Counted from the stretch's first letter, positions 36,336 to 47,222 are shown. The stretch is 64,000 nucleotides of DNA from Fischerella sp. CENA71 (GCA_024239075.1 JANBVI010000006.1:62001-126000), one strand, 5' to 3'. Notes: generated from the letters alone by a model not told the origin. A program made the numbers and translations.

Positions 36336-38594
36336 CTAGCCTACTGAAAGAATGTGTGCGTGGAAGAATGCCCAGGTTGTGGCAATTCCTCCTAATAGGT
36401 AGTGAGCGACACCAACAGCCCGACCTTGAATAATACTCAGAGCGCGGGGTTGAATTGCAGGTGCTACTTTCAGTTTATTATGCGCCCAAACAATGGACTC
36501 AATAAGTTCTTGCCAGTAGCCACGACCACTGAACAGGAACATTAAGCTGAATGCCCAAACAAAGTGTGCGCCCAAGAACATCAATCCGTAAGCGGACAGT
36601 GCGCTGCCATAGGAGTTGATGACTTGTGTAGCTTGCGCCCACAAGAAGTCACGCAACCAGCCATTGATGGTAATGGCACTCTGGGCAAAGTTGCCACCGG
36701 TGATGTGAGACACGTTACCAGCTGCGTCTACTGTTCCCCAAACGTCAGACTGCATCTTCCAGCTAAAGTGGAAAATCACAATCGAGATGGAGTTGTACAT
36801 CCAGAACAAACCAAGGAATACGTGGTCCCAACCAGATACTTGGCAGGTGCCGCCACGACCAGGGCCATCACAGGGGAAGCGGAAGCCCAAGTTTGCCTTG
36901 TCTGGAATTAGACGAGAACTGCGGGCAAACAATACGCCCTTGAGCAGAATGAGGACTGTAACGTGGATGGTGAAGGCATGAATGTGGTGAATTAGGAAGT
37001 CGGCTGTACCCAAAGCAATGGGCATCATTGCGACTTTACCGCCTACAGCCACGATACCGCCGCCAAAGGCATAACTAACAGGTTGAAGCGCGTTGGGTGC
37101 GGTTGCACCAGGAGCTAGGGTGTGCAGGTTTTGCACCCACTGAGCAAATACGGGCTGCAACTGAATTGCAGTGTCAGAGAACATGTCTTGGGGACGTCCC
37201 AAGGCACGCATTGTGTCGTTGTGAATGTAGAGTCCAAAGCTATGGAAGCCCAGGAATATACATACCCAGTTCAAGTGAGAGATGATTGCATCTCGGTGGC
37301 GAATTACCCGATCCAAAACGTTGTTTTGGTTCACTACTGGGTCGTAATCGCGCACCATGAAGATGGCCGCGTGGGCAGCACCACCAACAATCAAGAAGCC
37401 GCCAATCCACATGTGGTGAGTGAATATGCACAGCTGGGTGGCGTAATCTGTCGCCAAGTACGGATACGGAGGCATCGCGTACATGTGGTGTGCCACGATG
37501 ATGGTCAGCGAACCCAAGAAGGCAAGGTTAGTTCCTAATTGAGCGTGCCAAGAGGTGGTCATATTTTCATAGAGACCCTTGTGACCTTCACCAGTGAAGG
37601 GACCTTTGTGGTTTTCGAGGATCTCTTTGAGGCTGTGACCGATACCCCAGTTGGTACGATACTGGTGACCAGCAATGATGAATAGTACTGCGATCGCCAA
37701 GTGGTGATGGGAAATATCTGTCAACCACAAGCCACCTGTCACTGGGTTCAAACCTCCCTTGAAGGTTAGGAAGTCTGAATATACGCCCCAATTCAAGGTG
37801 AAGAATGGTGCCAGACCCTTAGCAAAACTGGGATACAGATCGATCAAGTTCGCTGAGTTCAGGATGAACTCATGAGGCAAGGGGATATCCTTGACAGCGA
37901 CTCCTGCATCTAACAGCTTGTTGATGGGCGCGGATACGTGGATCAAGTGTCCAGCCCAGCCCAAGGAACCACAACCTAGCAGTACTTGCAAGTGGTGATT
38001 CAGCATGGACTCAGCATTCTGGAACCATTCCAACTTGGGAGCGCGTTTGTGGTAGTGGAACCAGCCAGCAAACAAGAGTAAGCCTGCTAATACCAGACCA
38101 CCGATCGCAGTGCAGTACAGTTGGAACGAGTTGGTAATACCCCAACCACGCCAAATTTGGAACAAGCCAGAAGTAATTTGAATACCGTGGAAGCCGCCAC
38201 CGACATCCCCGTTCAAAATATCTTGACCAACGATTGGCCAAACGACTTGAGCACTAGGTTTGACGTTGAGAGGGTCGCTTAACCAAGCTTCGTAATTGGA
38301 AAAACGAGCGCCGTGGAAAATCATCCCGCTTAACCACAAAGTCACTACGGCTAAGTGACCGAAGTGTGCTGCGAAGATCTTGCGGGAAATGTCTTCTAAA
38401 TCGCTTGTATGTGTATCAAAATCGTGGGCGAGTGCGTGCAGGTTCCAAATCCATGTGGTGGTTTTGGGACCTTTGGCTAGAGTTCTTTCGAAGTGTCCTG
38501 GTTTAGCCCAACGATCAAATGAAGTGGGTACCGGGTCATTATCGACTATGACTCTTGCCTTTTTTTCCTCTCGCTCCGGAGGACTTATTGTCAT
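36336..38594 (-). CDS. psaA: Photosystem I core protein PsaA
   Basis: The 752-residue PsaA subunit, full length. It pairs with PsaB to bind P700 and shares the Fx cluster. The N-terminus [20 protein letters not shown] and the Fx loop [23 protein letters not shown] with its two Cys are diagnostic; the C-terminal helices match the family. AGGAGG sits within 15 bp upstream (CGACCTCCTCTC on the plus strand), a good ribosome binding site. It is first in the psaA-psaB operon. Confidence 0.98.
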   Translation of the reverse strand: MTISPPEREEKKARVIVDNDPVPTSFDRWAKPGHFERTLAKGPKTTTWIWNLHALAHDFDTHTSDLEDISRKIFAAHFGHLAVVTLWLSGMIFHGARFSNYEAWLSDPLNVKPSAQVVWPIVGQDILNGDVGGGFHGIQITSGLFQIWRGWGITNSFQLYCTAIGGLVLAGLLLFAGWFHYHKRAPKLEWFQNAESMLNHHLQVLLGCGSLGWAGHLIHVSAPINKLLDAGVAVKDIPLPHEFILNSANLIDLYPSFAKGLAPFFTLNWGVYSDFLTFKGGLNPVTGGLWLTDISHHHLAIAVLFIIAGHQYRTNWGIGHSLKEILENHKGPFTGEGHKGLYENMTTSWHAQLGTNLAFLGSLTIIVAHHMYAMPPYPYLATDYATQLCIFTHHMWIGGFLIVGGAAHAAIFMVRDYDPVVNQNNVLDRVIRHRDAIISHLNWVCIFLGFHSFGLYIHNDTMRALGRPQDMFSDTAIQLQPVFAQWVQNLHTLAPGATAPNALQPVSYAFGGGIVAVGGKVAMMPIALGTADFLIHHIHAFTIHVTVLILLKGVLFARSSRLIPDKANLGFRFPCDGPGRGGTCQVSGWDHVFLGLFWMYNSISIVIFHFSWKMQSDVWGTVDAAGNVSHITGGNFAQSAITINGWLRDFLWAQATQVINSYGSALSAYGLMFLGAHFVWAFSLMFLFSGRGYWQELIESIVWAHNKLKVAPAIQPRALSIIQGRAVGVAHYLLGGIATTWAFFHAHILSVG

Positions 38595-39168
38595 TCGACC
38601 TCCTCTCTTAAAAAGGACTGAGGAATCATGGTTACCACAGGGCGGCCTTCTGGGCTTTTGTAAACCTTAGTCGCATTCTCCATTAATTTTCTGGAGCAGC
38701 GATGAAGACTTTAATGTGGAGAGTGGTTTCTGTTGAATTATAAAGTCTTCCCTCGCACATTGTTGGAGACATTTTAACAATAATTCAAAATCCTTGGAGT
38801 AATTGCGTAATCTGCTTTCTGAGTTCAAAGGACTTGTCAAAAAGTCAATAGTTTCTCCATATATTTTACAAAGGGAAACAATTCGCAAAGTTTATAGTTA
38901 AATTTCGATTAGTCTACTCTATATTTTGGTTACAACATTATTGCCAGATCAGGCTATTTCTGTTAAAGGCACTACTAAAATATGGTTAAATTACTATTAA
39001 GAAAAATAGTGATGTTTATTACATAAGATTAATTTATGCTTTTATAAGCAAATTAAAATTTAGATTTTTTTGGCAAGAGATAACACATATTTGAACTTTT
39101 GGCTCATTTTTTGAATGGATAGTTTGAGCAAAAATAATCTGTCAGTTGTTAATGAGTAAGTAAAAAAC
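38595..39168. promoter_or_regulatory. Divergent regulatory region and psaA leader
   Basis: About 570 bp between psaA and the divergent lipoprotein gene. The psaA promoter should lie here; photosystem I core genes often have long leaders. A weak match to the HLR1 light-response element (TTTACAAAGGGAAACAAT, 38865-38882) is seen but two bases of its second half deviate. No gene is credible; a 73-codon frame at 38667-38888 looks accidental. Confidence 0.45.
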
Positions 39169-40602
39169 ATGAACTCGTGGCGGACGACGGCTGTAACTCT
39201 CCTAAAATCGCTAATCGTTTTTGTACTAGTGTTGAATTTGACCAGTTGTAGTGAAAAAGCTGTTAGCCAGGAACCATCTGGGAACTTGCAGCCAAAGACT
39301 GAAATTTCAACTAAGCAATTCTCAGAAGTTGCTCCACCGACTGTGATCCAAGAACTACGAAATACTACTACCTTGTACAGACCCCAGGTATCAATTATTT
39401 CACCTAAAACAGATGAAGTCCTTCAAGACAACACAGTCACAGTCCGTTTTCAGGTCAAAGACCTTCCCATTTATCAAGAGCCAAAATTCAATTTAGGTCC
39501 TCATCTGGAAGTAATTCTGGACAACCAACCTGAAATAGCAGTTTATGACCTGAATCAACCCCTAGTCTTGTCTGACTTACCTCCAGGGACTCATACGCTA
39601 CGTGTTTTTGCCTCACGTCCTTGGCACGAAAGCTATAAGAATGAAGGTGCTTACACCCAAACAACATTTCATGTTTTTACAAAGAGCGACAATAATAACC
39701 CTGATCCAGCATTACCCTTGCTGACTTACAACAGTCCTGATGGTAACTATGGGGCAGAACCAATTTTACTGGACTTTTATTTAACCAATGCGCCGTTACA
39801 TCTGTTGGCTAAAGACAATCCCGATAATCCATTTGCAGATTGGCGTATTCGTTGCACAATAAATGGTGAAAGCTTTGTTCTTGATCGCTGGCAAGCTGTT
39901 TACCTCAAAGGCTTTAAACCAGGTAAAAATTGGGTCAAGTTAGAGTTTCTCGATAGCCAAGGTAACACTGTCAAAAATGAATTCAACAGCACAGTTAGGT
40001 TGATCACCTACGAACCTAAAGGAAAAGACACCCTTGCTCAAATTTTCAGAGGACAACTCTCAGCAGATCAAGTTCGGACAATTGTAGATCCAAACTACAC
40101 AGTAACAACACCAACTGTTGAACCGACACCAGAAATAGAACCCAAACAAGAAAAGCTTGTTGCTCCGGAATTAGAACCAACACCTACCCCTAGCGTTACG
40201 CCTACCGTTGAAACTACACCGGAACCACAACCTCAACAACAGAAACAACCTGTTCCGGAGATACAACCGACACCAACTGTTATACCAACTGTTGAATCGA
40301 CGCCAGAAATAGCACCCGAACAAGAAAAACCGATTCTGGAAACAGAACCGACACCTACCCCTAGTGTCACACCGACTGTTGAAACTACACCAGAACCTCT
40401 TCCGCAAACCCAATCCAAGAAACCAAGATTTGGTGGCTTTTTTAGACGTCGTGCAAGTAAAGTACCCACTCTACAACCAACTGTAGAACCATCTCCGGAA
40501 GTGACTCCATCTACATTACCAGAGATAATTATTGAGTCACCAGCATCAGAAACACCAGAACAGCAAAATCAAGAAACCTCAACCTCTGTACAAAACGATT
40601 AA
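39169..40602 (+). CDS. Lipoprotein with Ig-like region and Pro/Thr repeats
   Basis: A 477-residue protein. The signal peptide ends in the lipobox LTSC at about residue 27, so it should be lipid-anchored. Residues ~75-170 resemble an Ig-like domain (VSIISPKTDEVLQDNTVTVRFQVKD, PPGTHTLRVFASRPWHES). A second conserved domain follows (~180-310), then a long Pro/Thr/Glu tail with repeats like TPTPSVTPTVETTPEP, interrupted by a basic KKPRFGGFFRRRASK patch. The tail may span the cell wall. I do not recognise a function. It is divergent from psaA. Confidence 0.7.
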   Translation: MNSWRTTAVTLLKSLIVFVLVLNLTSCSEKAVSQEPSGNLQPKTEISTKQFSEVAPPTVIQELRNTTTLYRPQVSIISPKTDEVLQDNTVTVRFQVKDLPIYQEPKFNLGPHLEVILDNQPEIAVYDLNQPLVLSDLPPGTHTLRVFASRPWHESYKNEGAYTQTTFHVFTKSDNNNPDPALPLLTYNSPDGNYGAEPILLDFYLTNAPLHLLAKDNPDNPFADWRIRCTINGESFVLDRWQAVYLKGFKPGKNWVKLEFLDSQGNTVKNEFNSTVRLITYEPKGKDTLAQIFRGQLSADQVRTIVDPNYTVTTPTVEPTPEIEPKQEKLVAPELEPTPTPSVTPTVETTPEPQPQQQKQPVPEIQPTPTVIPTVESTPEIAPEQEKPILETEPTPTPSVTPTVETTPEPLPQTQSKKPRFGGFFRRRASKVPTLQPTVEPSPEVTPSTLPEIIIESPASETPEQQNQETSTSVQND

Positions 40603-40605
40603 GTA

Positions 40606-40670
40606 ATAGTTTGTAGTAAGTGCTTTAGCACTTAATCAATGTAAGGACTAAAGTCCTTACTACGAACCAT
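40606..40670. repeat. Double-hairpin repeat, copy 3
   Basis: The copy starts with TTGTAGTAAGTGC and ends with GTCCTTACTACGAA. Inner hairpins are AAGTGCTTTAGCACTT and AAGGACTAAAGTCCTT. It has the same two-hairpin plan as 1576-1632 and 15204-15260, with slightly longer spacing, and lies between convergent genes, 4 bp after the lipoprotein stop codon. Confidence 0.78.
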
Positions 40671-40681
40671 AGTTTTTGTGA

Positions 40682-41599
40682 TTAACTAGTAAAAACACTT
40701 AACTGTAAATGTTGCGATAAAGCCTCAACTAATGCGATCGCACCCACAGGATTACCTGTACTATCTAATGGAGGACTATAACAAGCGATCGCACCCTCAC
40801 CTGGTACTACTGCTAAAAGTGTACCGCTAATCCCAGATTTCATCGGCAGACCAATTAGTACAGCATATTGAAAAGAAGCTTCGTACAGTCCACAGGTTAG
40901 CATCAAGGCGTTAACAATCTGACGATGCTTTGCTGATATTAATTCACTTGCACAAGCTAAGAGTTTTCCTAGATTCGCTAAGTCTCTGACTGTCCCAGCT
41001 AAACAGCATATTTGCTCGTAAGTGTCAAGAGCGATTGCTGGATTATTTACGTAACCAGCCTCGGCTAAATAGCGCGTAATATCTAGGTTAGTTTGAGAAC
41101 CTGCGGAACGTACCGATGCAAGTGTGACTTCATCCAACTTGAGTTGACAACCTGCAATTTGGTTTAGCCATTGACAAAATTTTTGAGTGCGATCGCTAGC
41201 GTTGTTTCCTGGTAATTTATCAGCAAGAGTAATAGCTCCACTGTTAATCATCGGATTGCAAGGATGTCCAGCATCAGCAACCAGTTGTTCTATAGAATTA
41301 AAAGTATTAAGGGATGGTTCAACCCCAACCCAGCTAAAAACGGTTTCACTTCCCAAACATTCCAAGAGATAAAATAACGAAAACGGCTTAATAGCACTCA
41401 TTAAGGGAAAAATACAAGCCGTATCACCAGCACTGATATTTTCTCCTGACGCACAACAAATGTGAACAGCAAACCAATTGGAATTAGCTACAGCTAGCTG
41501 AGGAATGCGTTCAACGACTTGTCCTTGAGATGCTTGGATTTTGGCTTGTTGTATATAAGTTAGTAACTCAGTAGTAGTGAGTGTTTCTAATTTTCTCAA
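40682..41599 (-). CDS. glsA: Glutaminase (GlsA type)
   Basis: A 305-residue enzyme of the serine-dependent, beta-lactamase-like glutaminase family that hydrolyses glutamine to glutamate and ammonia. The SxxK motif appears in PLMSAIKPFSLFYLLE, NPMINSGAITLADKL matches the substrate-binding Asn region, and the C-terminal KSGISGTLLAVVPGEGAIACYSPPLD is characteristic. The gene is preceded (upstream, opposite strand) by a divergent thioredoxin/NHL gene with ~70 bp between the starts, so the promoters probably overlap. A repeat follows the stop codon. Confidence 0.92.
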   Translation of the reverse strand: MRKLETLTTTELLTYIQQAKIQASQGQVVERIPQLAVANSNWFAVHICCASGENISAGDTACIFPLMSAIKPFSLFYLLECLGSETVFSWVGVEPSLNTFNSIEQLVADAGHPCNPMINSGAITLADKLPGNNASDRTQKFCQWLNQIAGCQLKLDEVTLASVRSAGSQTNLDITRYLAEAGYVNNPAIALDTYEQICCLAGTVRDLANLGKLLACASELISAKHRQIVNALMLTCGLYEASFQYAVLIGLPMKSGISGTLLAVVPGEGAIACYSPPLDSTGNPVGAIALVEALSQHLQLSVFTS

Positions 41600-41668
41600 A
41601 GCTGCCTAGTCTTTGAATGAAAGATGTACTTTAAAAGATAAGCGATCGCCCTTTAATTTTTAATTATT

Positions 41669-43177
41669 ATGACTCCTCGTGTCAGAGCGCCAGAACTACC
41701 GCAAAATTTCCCTTGGCTCAACACCGAAAAACCCTTATCTTTACAAAAACTCCGGGGTAGAGTCGTAATACTAGACTTTTGGACATATTGTTGTATTAAC
41801 TGTTTGCATGTTCTGCCAGATTTAGAATATTTAGAACAGAAATACAAAGATAGCCTGACAGTTATTGGCGTACACAGTGCAAAATTTGACAACGAAAAAG
41901 AAATCGATAATATTCGCCAAGCTATTCTGCGCTACGACATCGAACACCCAGTTTTAATCGATAATGGTTTTAAAGTTTGGGAAAATTACGCCGTTCGTGC
42001 TTGGCCTACTTTAATGGTAATTGACCCAGAAGGTTATATAGTTCATTATGTCTCTGGTGAAGGTCATCGGGATGCTTTAGATCAAGTTATCGAAAAATTG
42101 ATTCACCAACACCAAGAAAAAGGAACTATTAATTTTCAAGAACTACAACTCATTTTAGAGAAACAGCAACAACCATTAATTACACCATTAGCTTTTCCTG
42201 GTAAAGTCTTAGCCACAACAGCAGGGTTATTCATCGCTGACTCTGGACATCATCGAATTGTGATGAGTACTTTCAATGGAGAAGTCCTAAATATAATTGG
42301 TAGCGGACAACCTGGGTTAAGAGATGGTTCTTTTGATGAAGCGCAATTTTTTGCACCCCAGGGAATGACATTTGATACAGAAAACCAGATGTTATATGTC
42401 GCAGATACAGAAAATCATGCGGTGCGACGTGTAGATTTGCTGCGTCAAGTTGTCGAAACTATTGCTGGAACAGGAGAACAAAGTCGTAATATCCAACCAC
42501 ATAGCGGTGTTAGTACAGAAATAGCCTTAAATTCTCCTTGGGATTTACAAAAGGTGGGAAATAGCTTATTTATCGCTATGGCAGGGTCGCATCAAATTTG
42601 GCAAATGGATTTAGAAAATAATATTGTCAAAACCTATGCGGGTACGGGTGCAGAAGCTTGTGTTGATGGTACATTCACCGAATCTGCTTTTGCTCAACCT
42701 AGTGGTATCACCACTGATGGGAAAGAATTATATATTGCTGACAGTGAAGTTAGTTCGATTCGTGGTGTGGGAATAGTTGAACCAAGACTAGTGAGAACGG
42801 TTTGTGGTAGTGGTGCGTTATTTGGTTTTGGTGATGTGGATGGACAAGGTAATGATGTTAGATTACAGCATTGCTTGGGAGTAGAATACGCACAAAATTT
42901 CCTGTGGATTGCTGATAGCTACAACCATAAAATTAAATTAGTCAGTCCTCATACGGGGAATTGTCAAACAGTATTAGGAGATGGTAGTGCTGGTTTACAA
43001 GATGGTCAAGGGAAAAATAGCAGCTTTTATGAACCTTCAGGATTAAGTATCATGGGTTCTCATTTATATATTGCTGATACTAATAATCACGCTATTCGTC
43101 ATGTAGATTTAAATACTTTGACAGTAAAAACACTAGAGTTTTCTGATTTATGCACTCCAAATGTTTGTGTTCCATAG
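41669..43177 (+). CDS. Thioredoxin-like / NHL-repeat protein (NHLRC2-like)
   Basis: A 502-residue protein. Residues ~15-150 form a TlpA/thioredoxin-like domain with the CxxC pair in FWTYCCINCLHVLPDLEYLE. The rest is a six-bladed NHL beta-propeller with repeats such as LFIADSGHHRIVMSTFNGEV, LYVADTENHAVRRVDL and LYIADTNNHAIRHVDL. The order matches NHLRC2-like proteins. No signal peptide is seen, so it should be cytoplasmic. The redox partner is unknown. Its start is divergent from glsA. Confidence 0.9.
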   Translation: MTPRVRAPELPQNFPWLNTEKPLSLQKLRGRVVILDFWTYCCINCLHVLPDLEYLEQKYKDSLTVIGVHSAKFDNEKEIDNIRQAILRYDIEHPVLIDNGFKVWENYAVRAWPTLMVIDPEGYIVHYVSGEGHRDALDQVIEKLIHQHQEKGTINFQELQLILEKQQQPLITPLAFPGKVLATTAGLFIADSGHHRIVMSTFNGEVLNIIGSGQPGLRDGSFDEAQFFAPQGMTFDTENQMLYVADTENHAVRRVDLLRQVVETIAGTGEQSRNIQPHSGVSTEIALNSPWDLQKVGNSLFIAMAGSHQIWQMDLENNIVKTYAGTGAEACVDGTFTESAFAQPSGITTDGKELYIADSEVSSIRGVGIVEPRLVRTVCGSGALFGFGDVDGQGNDVRLQHCLGVEYAQNFLWIADSYNHKIKLVSPHTGNCQTVLGDGSAGLQDGQGKNSSFYEPSGLSIMGSHLYIADTNNHAIRHVDLNTLTVKTLEFSDLCTPNVCVP

Positions 43178-43544
43178 TACTCAATCACATTGATTTTGAT
43201 GAATAATGTGTGTTCATATCCCCGACTTCTTATACCAATTTAATGTGAAGCCGCACTAAATGAGTAACTCTCCACTCTTGGTGTTCTACCTTACGGTAGA
43301 CACGTAGTGACTTCCGCAGGTAGCCGCTTGCGCGTCTAAGGCGTCTTGGCGGTTAGTTTTTTAATATTCTCTGCATCTTCATAAATAATTGATATTAAAG
43401 AAGTCGGGAATCTATAGATTATGAGGTTAATTTCTCAAATTTTTAACTAAATTGATGTCAGCTAATTAGCAGAATATCCTAGAAGTTGTATTTAAATTAT
43501 GGTGGTTAAGTCCATCAGAAATCAACTTTGCCTATTTATCTGAT
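43178..43544. repeat. Spacer with dispersed repeat fragments
   Basis: About 370 bp without a gene. Pieces such as CTACCTTACGGTAGACACGT, CTTCCGCAGGTAGCCGCTTG and GTCTAAGGCGTCTTGGCGG (43290-43352) belong to the same mosaic type as 30370-30525. Confidence 0.55.
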
Positions 43545-43961
43545 ATGAACGACAAAATTATACCTCTAGATTGTGATGATGTTATACTTTTAGGGAAAGA
43601 TACATTTAAAGTCAGTAGATTAAAAGAGTTAATAGAGAAACAAATTAGACATAGATTGCAGCGACGAGTTTATGAATCTAATAGTCTAGAACCCGGCGTT
43701 TCAATGTTGGAGTTATTTAATTTAATATCTTTGGGTGAACATCACATCAAACTTAGTGAAATTCAATTTAATTATGTTATTAATTGCCAAGTATTAAGAA
43801 TTGGCAGCGAAGGTTGGCGGAAAGGCAAGCTTAATATTGAGGTATGTATATTATCTCTTAACCCAAATCTTAATCAAATTTACTTGGAATTTCATCCAGA
43901 AGAGTTTATTGAGTATGATTCACTTTTAGATGATATTTGTAAAATTATCGCTGAAAATTAA
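43545..43961 (+). CDS. KGK-domain protein
   Basis: A 138-residue soluble protein. It has the marks of the cyanobacterial KGK family: an early DVILLGKDTFKVSRLKELI, the motif WRKGKLNIEVCI that gives the family its name, and the acidic end LEFHPEEFIEYDSLLDDICKII. The function of the family is not established. The gene stands alone; the next gene downstream is an unrelated ABC permease, with a repeat-like spacer (CGCCAAGGCGCAAAGAACGC) between. Confidence 0.75.
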   Translation: MNDKIIPLDCDDVILLGKDTFKVSRLKELIEKQIRHRLQRRVYESNSLEPGVSMLELFNLISLGEHHIKLSEIQFNYVINCQVLRIGSEGWRKGKLNIEVCILSLNPNLNQIYLEFHPEEFIEYDSLLDDICKIIAEN

Positions 43962-44157
43962 TTACATCACCTTGTAATTGTTTTAAAATTCGCTTTTTAT
44001 TTACCTTTGTGACCTTCGTGTCTTCGCGGTTCAAAAATAATTATATAAACCGCCAAGGCGCAAAGAACGCGAAGGAAGAAATATTAGTGTAGTATAAATA
44101 ATTATGCACTGGCGATCGCTACATTATGATGAAGTGCAAGGTGCTGGAGGTTTTCTC

Positions 44158-45072
44158 GTGTTTGAAGCCAAAAAGCGGCGGCGTCAAGCTAGAAAGAATA
44201 TTGCAGAAGACTTGGCTGGGTATCTATTTATGATCCCTGCTATTTTGGTTTTACTAACTTTTGTAGTTCTACCTATTATTTGGGCAATTTTCCTATCTCT
44301 GCAAAAAGTTCAACTTCTTGGCGGTATTAAGTACGAGTTCATTGGTTTTCGCAACTTTACGCGCCTATTCGAAGATGAACGGGTTTGGATTGCCCTCAAG
44401 AATACAGTGGAATACGTTGCCATTGTCGTACCCATGCAAACTATTTTGGCATTAGTTCTAGCTGTGACTCTCAATTCGGGTATTCGTGGGAAAAACTGGT
44501 GGCGCATCCTTTACTTTTTACCCACAGTTACTTCTTCTGCTGTGTTGACGCTAATCTTCATGTGGATTTACAACACTGATGGGTTACTTAATGATTTTCT
44601 TGCTTTTGTGGGACTACCGACTTACAACTGGTTAGGTGATCCAGCTGTAGCACTCAAAGGGATTATGATCATGAATATTTGGTCAACAGCACCTTTTTAC
44701 ATGGTCATTTATTTGGCTGCGTTGCAGGATATTCCTCAATCACTCTACGAAGCAGCAGAATTAGATGGTGCTAATGACTGGCAAAAGTTTATTTACGTGA
44801 CAATTCCCATGCTCAAACCTGTTACCTTCTTTGTGGTAGCAATGGGGATAATCGGGACATTTCAGCTTTTTGACCAATCTTATATATTTTCCAATGGTAA
44901 TGGTGGCCCCAACAACGCTACTTTAACGGTAGTTTTATTGATCTATCAAGCAGTATTTCGTAACTTACAAATGGGGTATGCAGCTGCGATCGCTTTTTTA
45001 CTAGCAACAGTCATCATTATAATTACATTGTTGCAAAGGCGGATTTTTGGCGGTAGCGAGATGGGAAGATAG
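44158..45072 (+). CDS. MalF-type sugar ABC transporter permease
   Basis: A 304-residue inner-membrane permease with six helices. GTG 44158 has GGAGG seven bases upstream and is preferred to an ATG at 44104, which would add an untypical N-terminus. The MalF-group loop EAAELDGANDWQKFIYVTIPMLKP is the EAA motif that contacts the ATPase; FIGFRNFTRLF and GIIGTFQLFDQSYIFSNGNGGPNNAT are also typical of carbohydrate permeases. The usual partners (second permease, binding protein, ATPase) are not adjacent, so the complex must be assembled from genes elsewhere or a neighbouring part has been lost. Confidence 0.9.
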   Translation: MFEAKKRRRQARKNIAEDLAGYLFMIPAILVLLTFVVLPIIWAIFLSLQKVQLLGGIKYEFIGFRNFTRLFEDERVWIALKNTVEYVAIVVPMQTILALVLAVTLNSGIRGKNWWRILYFLPTVTSSAVLTLIFMWIYNTDGLLNDFLAFVGLPTYNWLGDPAVALKGIMIMNIWSTAPFYMVIYLAALQDIPQSLYEAAELDGANDWQKFIYVTIPMLKPVTFFVVAMGIIGTFQLFDQSYIFSNGNGGPNNATLTVVLLIYQAVFRNLQMGYAAAIAFLLATVIIIITLLQRRIFGGSEMGR

Positions 45073-45248
45073 TGTTCGTTTCTTCAAAAAAACTTTTTTT
45101 GCCATTGCCTTAATCAGCTTTACGTCAAATCATAGCGTTTTTAAACGCAGAGGAACGCGAAGTTAGCGCAGAGGGTCGCAGAGTTTTTTGAAGGAAATTC
45201 GCTGTGAATTAATGAATTTTTATACTTGGATTTATATCAAGCATCAAT

Positions 45249-47063
45249 CTAAAATTGATAGCGAATTTCTCCCTTGATTATATTGTTGCTAACATCTTCT
45301 CGCCCTAGCATTACTTCATAATTAATTGCACCTGCAAGATTTTGAGAAAAAAGTATCTGTGTGCCTGCACCTAATTTAAAATAATCACGATCAGGTTCAT
45401 TTGTTTGGGCGCGCATCGGTATACCTGGTTGAGTCACAAGTTCTGTGGTGATGGTGCGGTGTGTGGGTGCAAATTGATATTCATAACTGGCGTGGATATT
45501 CGGTATGATGGAACCAATGCTAGTGTTAAGTTTGATGGCAGCTTGAGCGCCGACACTCACAATTAATGATTCTGCTTGTTGATCATCTACTTTTAGATTT
45601 AGACTACCTGCGCCTGTTTCGGTGTAACTATTAATTTTGATGCGATCGTATTTCAAACCAAGGGTAGGTCCATAAGAAATATTACCTGATTTAGCAATAT
45701 AACCACTGTTGATATTTACCGAAAATTGTGTTGCATCAGTGTTAGCTGTAGCCTTGCGGTGATCGAAATCAATTTGACGTTTGATATCAAAGTCATTATT
45801 ACCGTAGCTAATCACAGCGTTAGTGTAAAAGTTTTTCTCGACATAGTTGCTATACACAGAAACAGCATAGCCATCAATTTTGATGTCACCTTGATTTTGG
45901 TGCAAGTCAGTTTCATGATTAACAACACCCAATGCTACTCCTACAGCAAGTTGATCTGTGACACTGTAATCAACGCCTGCGGTGACACCACCTGTTGTAT
46001 GGTCATAATCTGGATGCTCATCAGAATGTTGACTACCAAAATTGACATCACCATTAACGAATACACCCCAGGAATCTGTTGATTCTGTTTGCGAAGTATT
46101 TTGCAGTGCTAACAAACGATCATCGATTAGCTGCGCTTGTGTTTGGGCTATATGTAAGGCGATTTCGGCTTGTGGGACGATCGCAGCTGGAGCATCCAGC
46201 ACAGCTTCAGTGTATTCTGCAATAAACTGGTGTCCGCGATCTGTAGGATGAACCTGATCCCAAAATAAATATTCATCAGGATTAGAACAAATTGTACCTG
46301 CTTGTTGATCAAAACAAGGGTCATTTATATTTGTTAAACCATATCGCTCAGGCTGATCAATAACTTCGTTAAATAAAGCATTAATATCAAGGGGAATAAT
46401 ATTAACGTTGTGGTTTTTGGCTATTTCTTGGAGAGCAGAATTTAAGTTAGTATTGTGATTTTTAATTAAAGCGGTGGTGGTGTCAGCATTCCCTTGCGAT
46501 CGCTCTTGCGGAGTTTTACCTAAATCTGGTAAGTTAGGCACAATAATATTACGCGCGCCTTTATTAATTAGTGTTGTAATTGCATTAGATAAATTATTGA
46601 CTACTACTTGTGTATCGTTTGCTCTTTTTTCTATTGGTTGAATTAGGTAATCATTAGCACCAGCCCATAAAATAAATAAGGTATTGGGGCTAGGGTTTTC
46701 CGGTGTAGAAGTAAAATCGTTGATTTGAGATGATAAAGATGGAAGGGGTATAATTAGCGATTCGCTCAGGACATTAGTATTCCCCGATGTGGAACCACCA
46801 ACAGCATAATTATTAGTTTGATTGGAATCAACCTTTAAGTATGAACCTAGTACTTCTACCCAAACTGGTCCATTAGAAAAACGTCCTTTAAAATAAGGTG
46901 GACTGAGAGGAATTGTACCTCCTGTGATTCGATATAGGTTGCCATTATCAGATAAACTATCACCGAAAATAAAAAGTTGATCGTAATCCCTTGCTAAAGC
47001 TTTGAAAGGTAATAAATTAGATACAACAGAAAAGGCGATCGCCACTGGGATTTTTTTGCTCAC
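45249..47063 (-). CDS. Autotransporter GDSL esterase
   Basis: A 604-residue outer-membrane esterase of the EstA type. A signal peptide (VAIAFSVVSNLLPFKALA) leads to a GDSL passenger: FIFGDSLSDNGNLYR with the nucleophile Ser, NNYAVGGSTSG, LFILWAGANDYLI, and the catalytic Asp-His in LFWDQVHPTDRGHQF. From ~residue 330 on, repeated amphipathic strands with conserved Gly/aromatic patterns (VGVALGVVNHET, YGPTLGLKYDRI) form a 12-stranded beta-barrel that ends GEIRYQF with a terminal Phe. It would display the esterase on the cell surface. The substrate is unknown. Confidence 0.9.
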   Translation of the reverse strand: MSKKIPVAIAFSVVSNLLPFKALARDYDQLFIFGDSLSDNGNLYRITGGTIPLSPPYFKGRFSNGPVWVEVLGSYLKVDSNQTNNYAVGGSTSGNTNVLSESLIIPLPSLSSQINDFTSTPENPSPNTLFILWAGANDYLIQPIEKRANDTQVVVNNLSNAITTLINKGARNIIVPNLPDLGKTPQERSQGNADTTTALIKNHNTNLNSALQEIAKNHNVNIIPLDINALFNEVIDQPERYGLTNINDPCFDQQAGTICSNPDEYLFWDQVHPTDRGHQFIAEYTEAVLDAPAAIVPQAEIALHIAQTQAQLIDDRLLALQNTSQTESTDSWGVFVNGDVNFGSQHSDEHPDYDHTTGGVTAGVDYSVTDQLAVGVALGVVNHETDLHQNQGDIKIDGYAVSVYSNYVEKNFYTNAVISYGNNDFDIKRQIDFDHRKATANTDATQFSVNINSGYIAKSGNISYGPTLGLKYDRIKINSYTETGAGSLNLKVDDQQAESLIVSVGAQAAIKLNTSIGSIIPNIHASYEYQFAPTHRTITTELVTQPGIPMRAQTNEPDRDYFKLGAGTQILFSQNLAGAINYEVMLGREDVSNNIIKGEIRYQF

Positions 47064-47222
47064 ACCATTTTTTGCTCAAAATATTTGGCAAATTCTACTA
47101 AATTTCCCACCAGTAACGCTCTAGCAAATTATTAAATTTTCTTTGAAGTAATGCAAAGATTAGGTGTTGTTTGTTGATGATTGATTGAAACTATCAACCT
47201 TCAACAACCAATACCAAAAAAT

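Noticed and set aside
38865-38882. HLR1-like light-response element upstream of psaA
   Set aside because: The second half-site deviates at two of the core positions and the orientation relative to psaA is reversed; kept only as a weak note.
38667-38888. 73-codon frame in the psaA upstream region
   Set aside because: It overlaps the expected psaA leader and promoter and has no conserved features.
40171-40469. Two minus-strand frames opposite the lipoprotein tail
   Set aside because: They arise from the Pro/Thr repeat codons read on the other strand.
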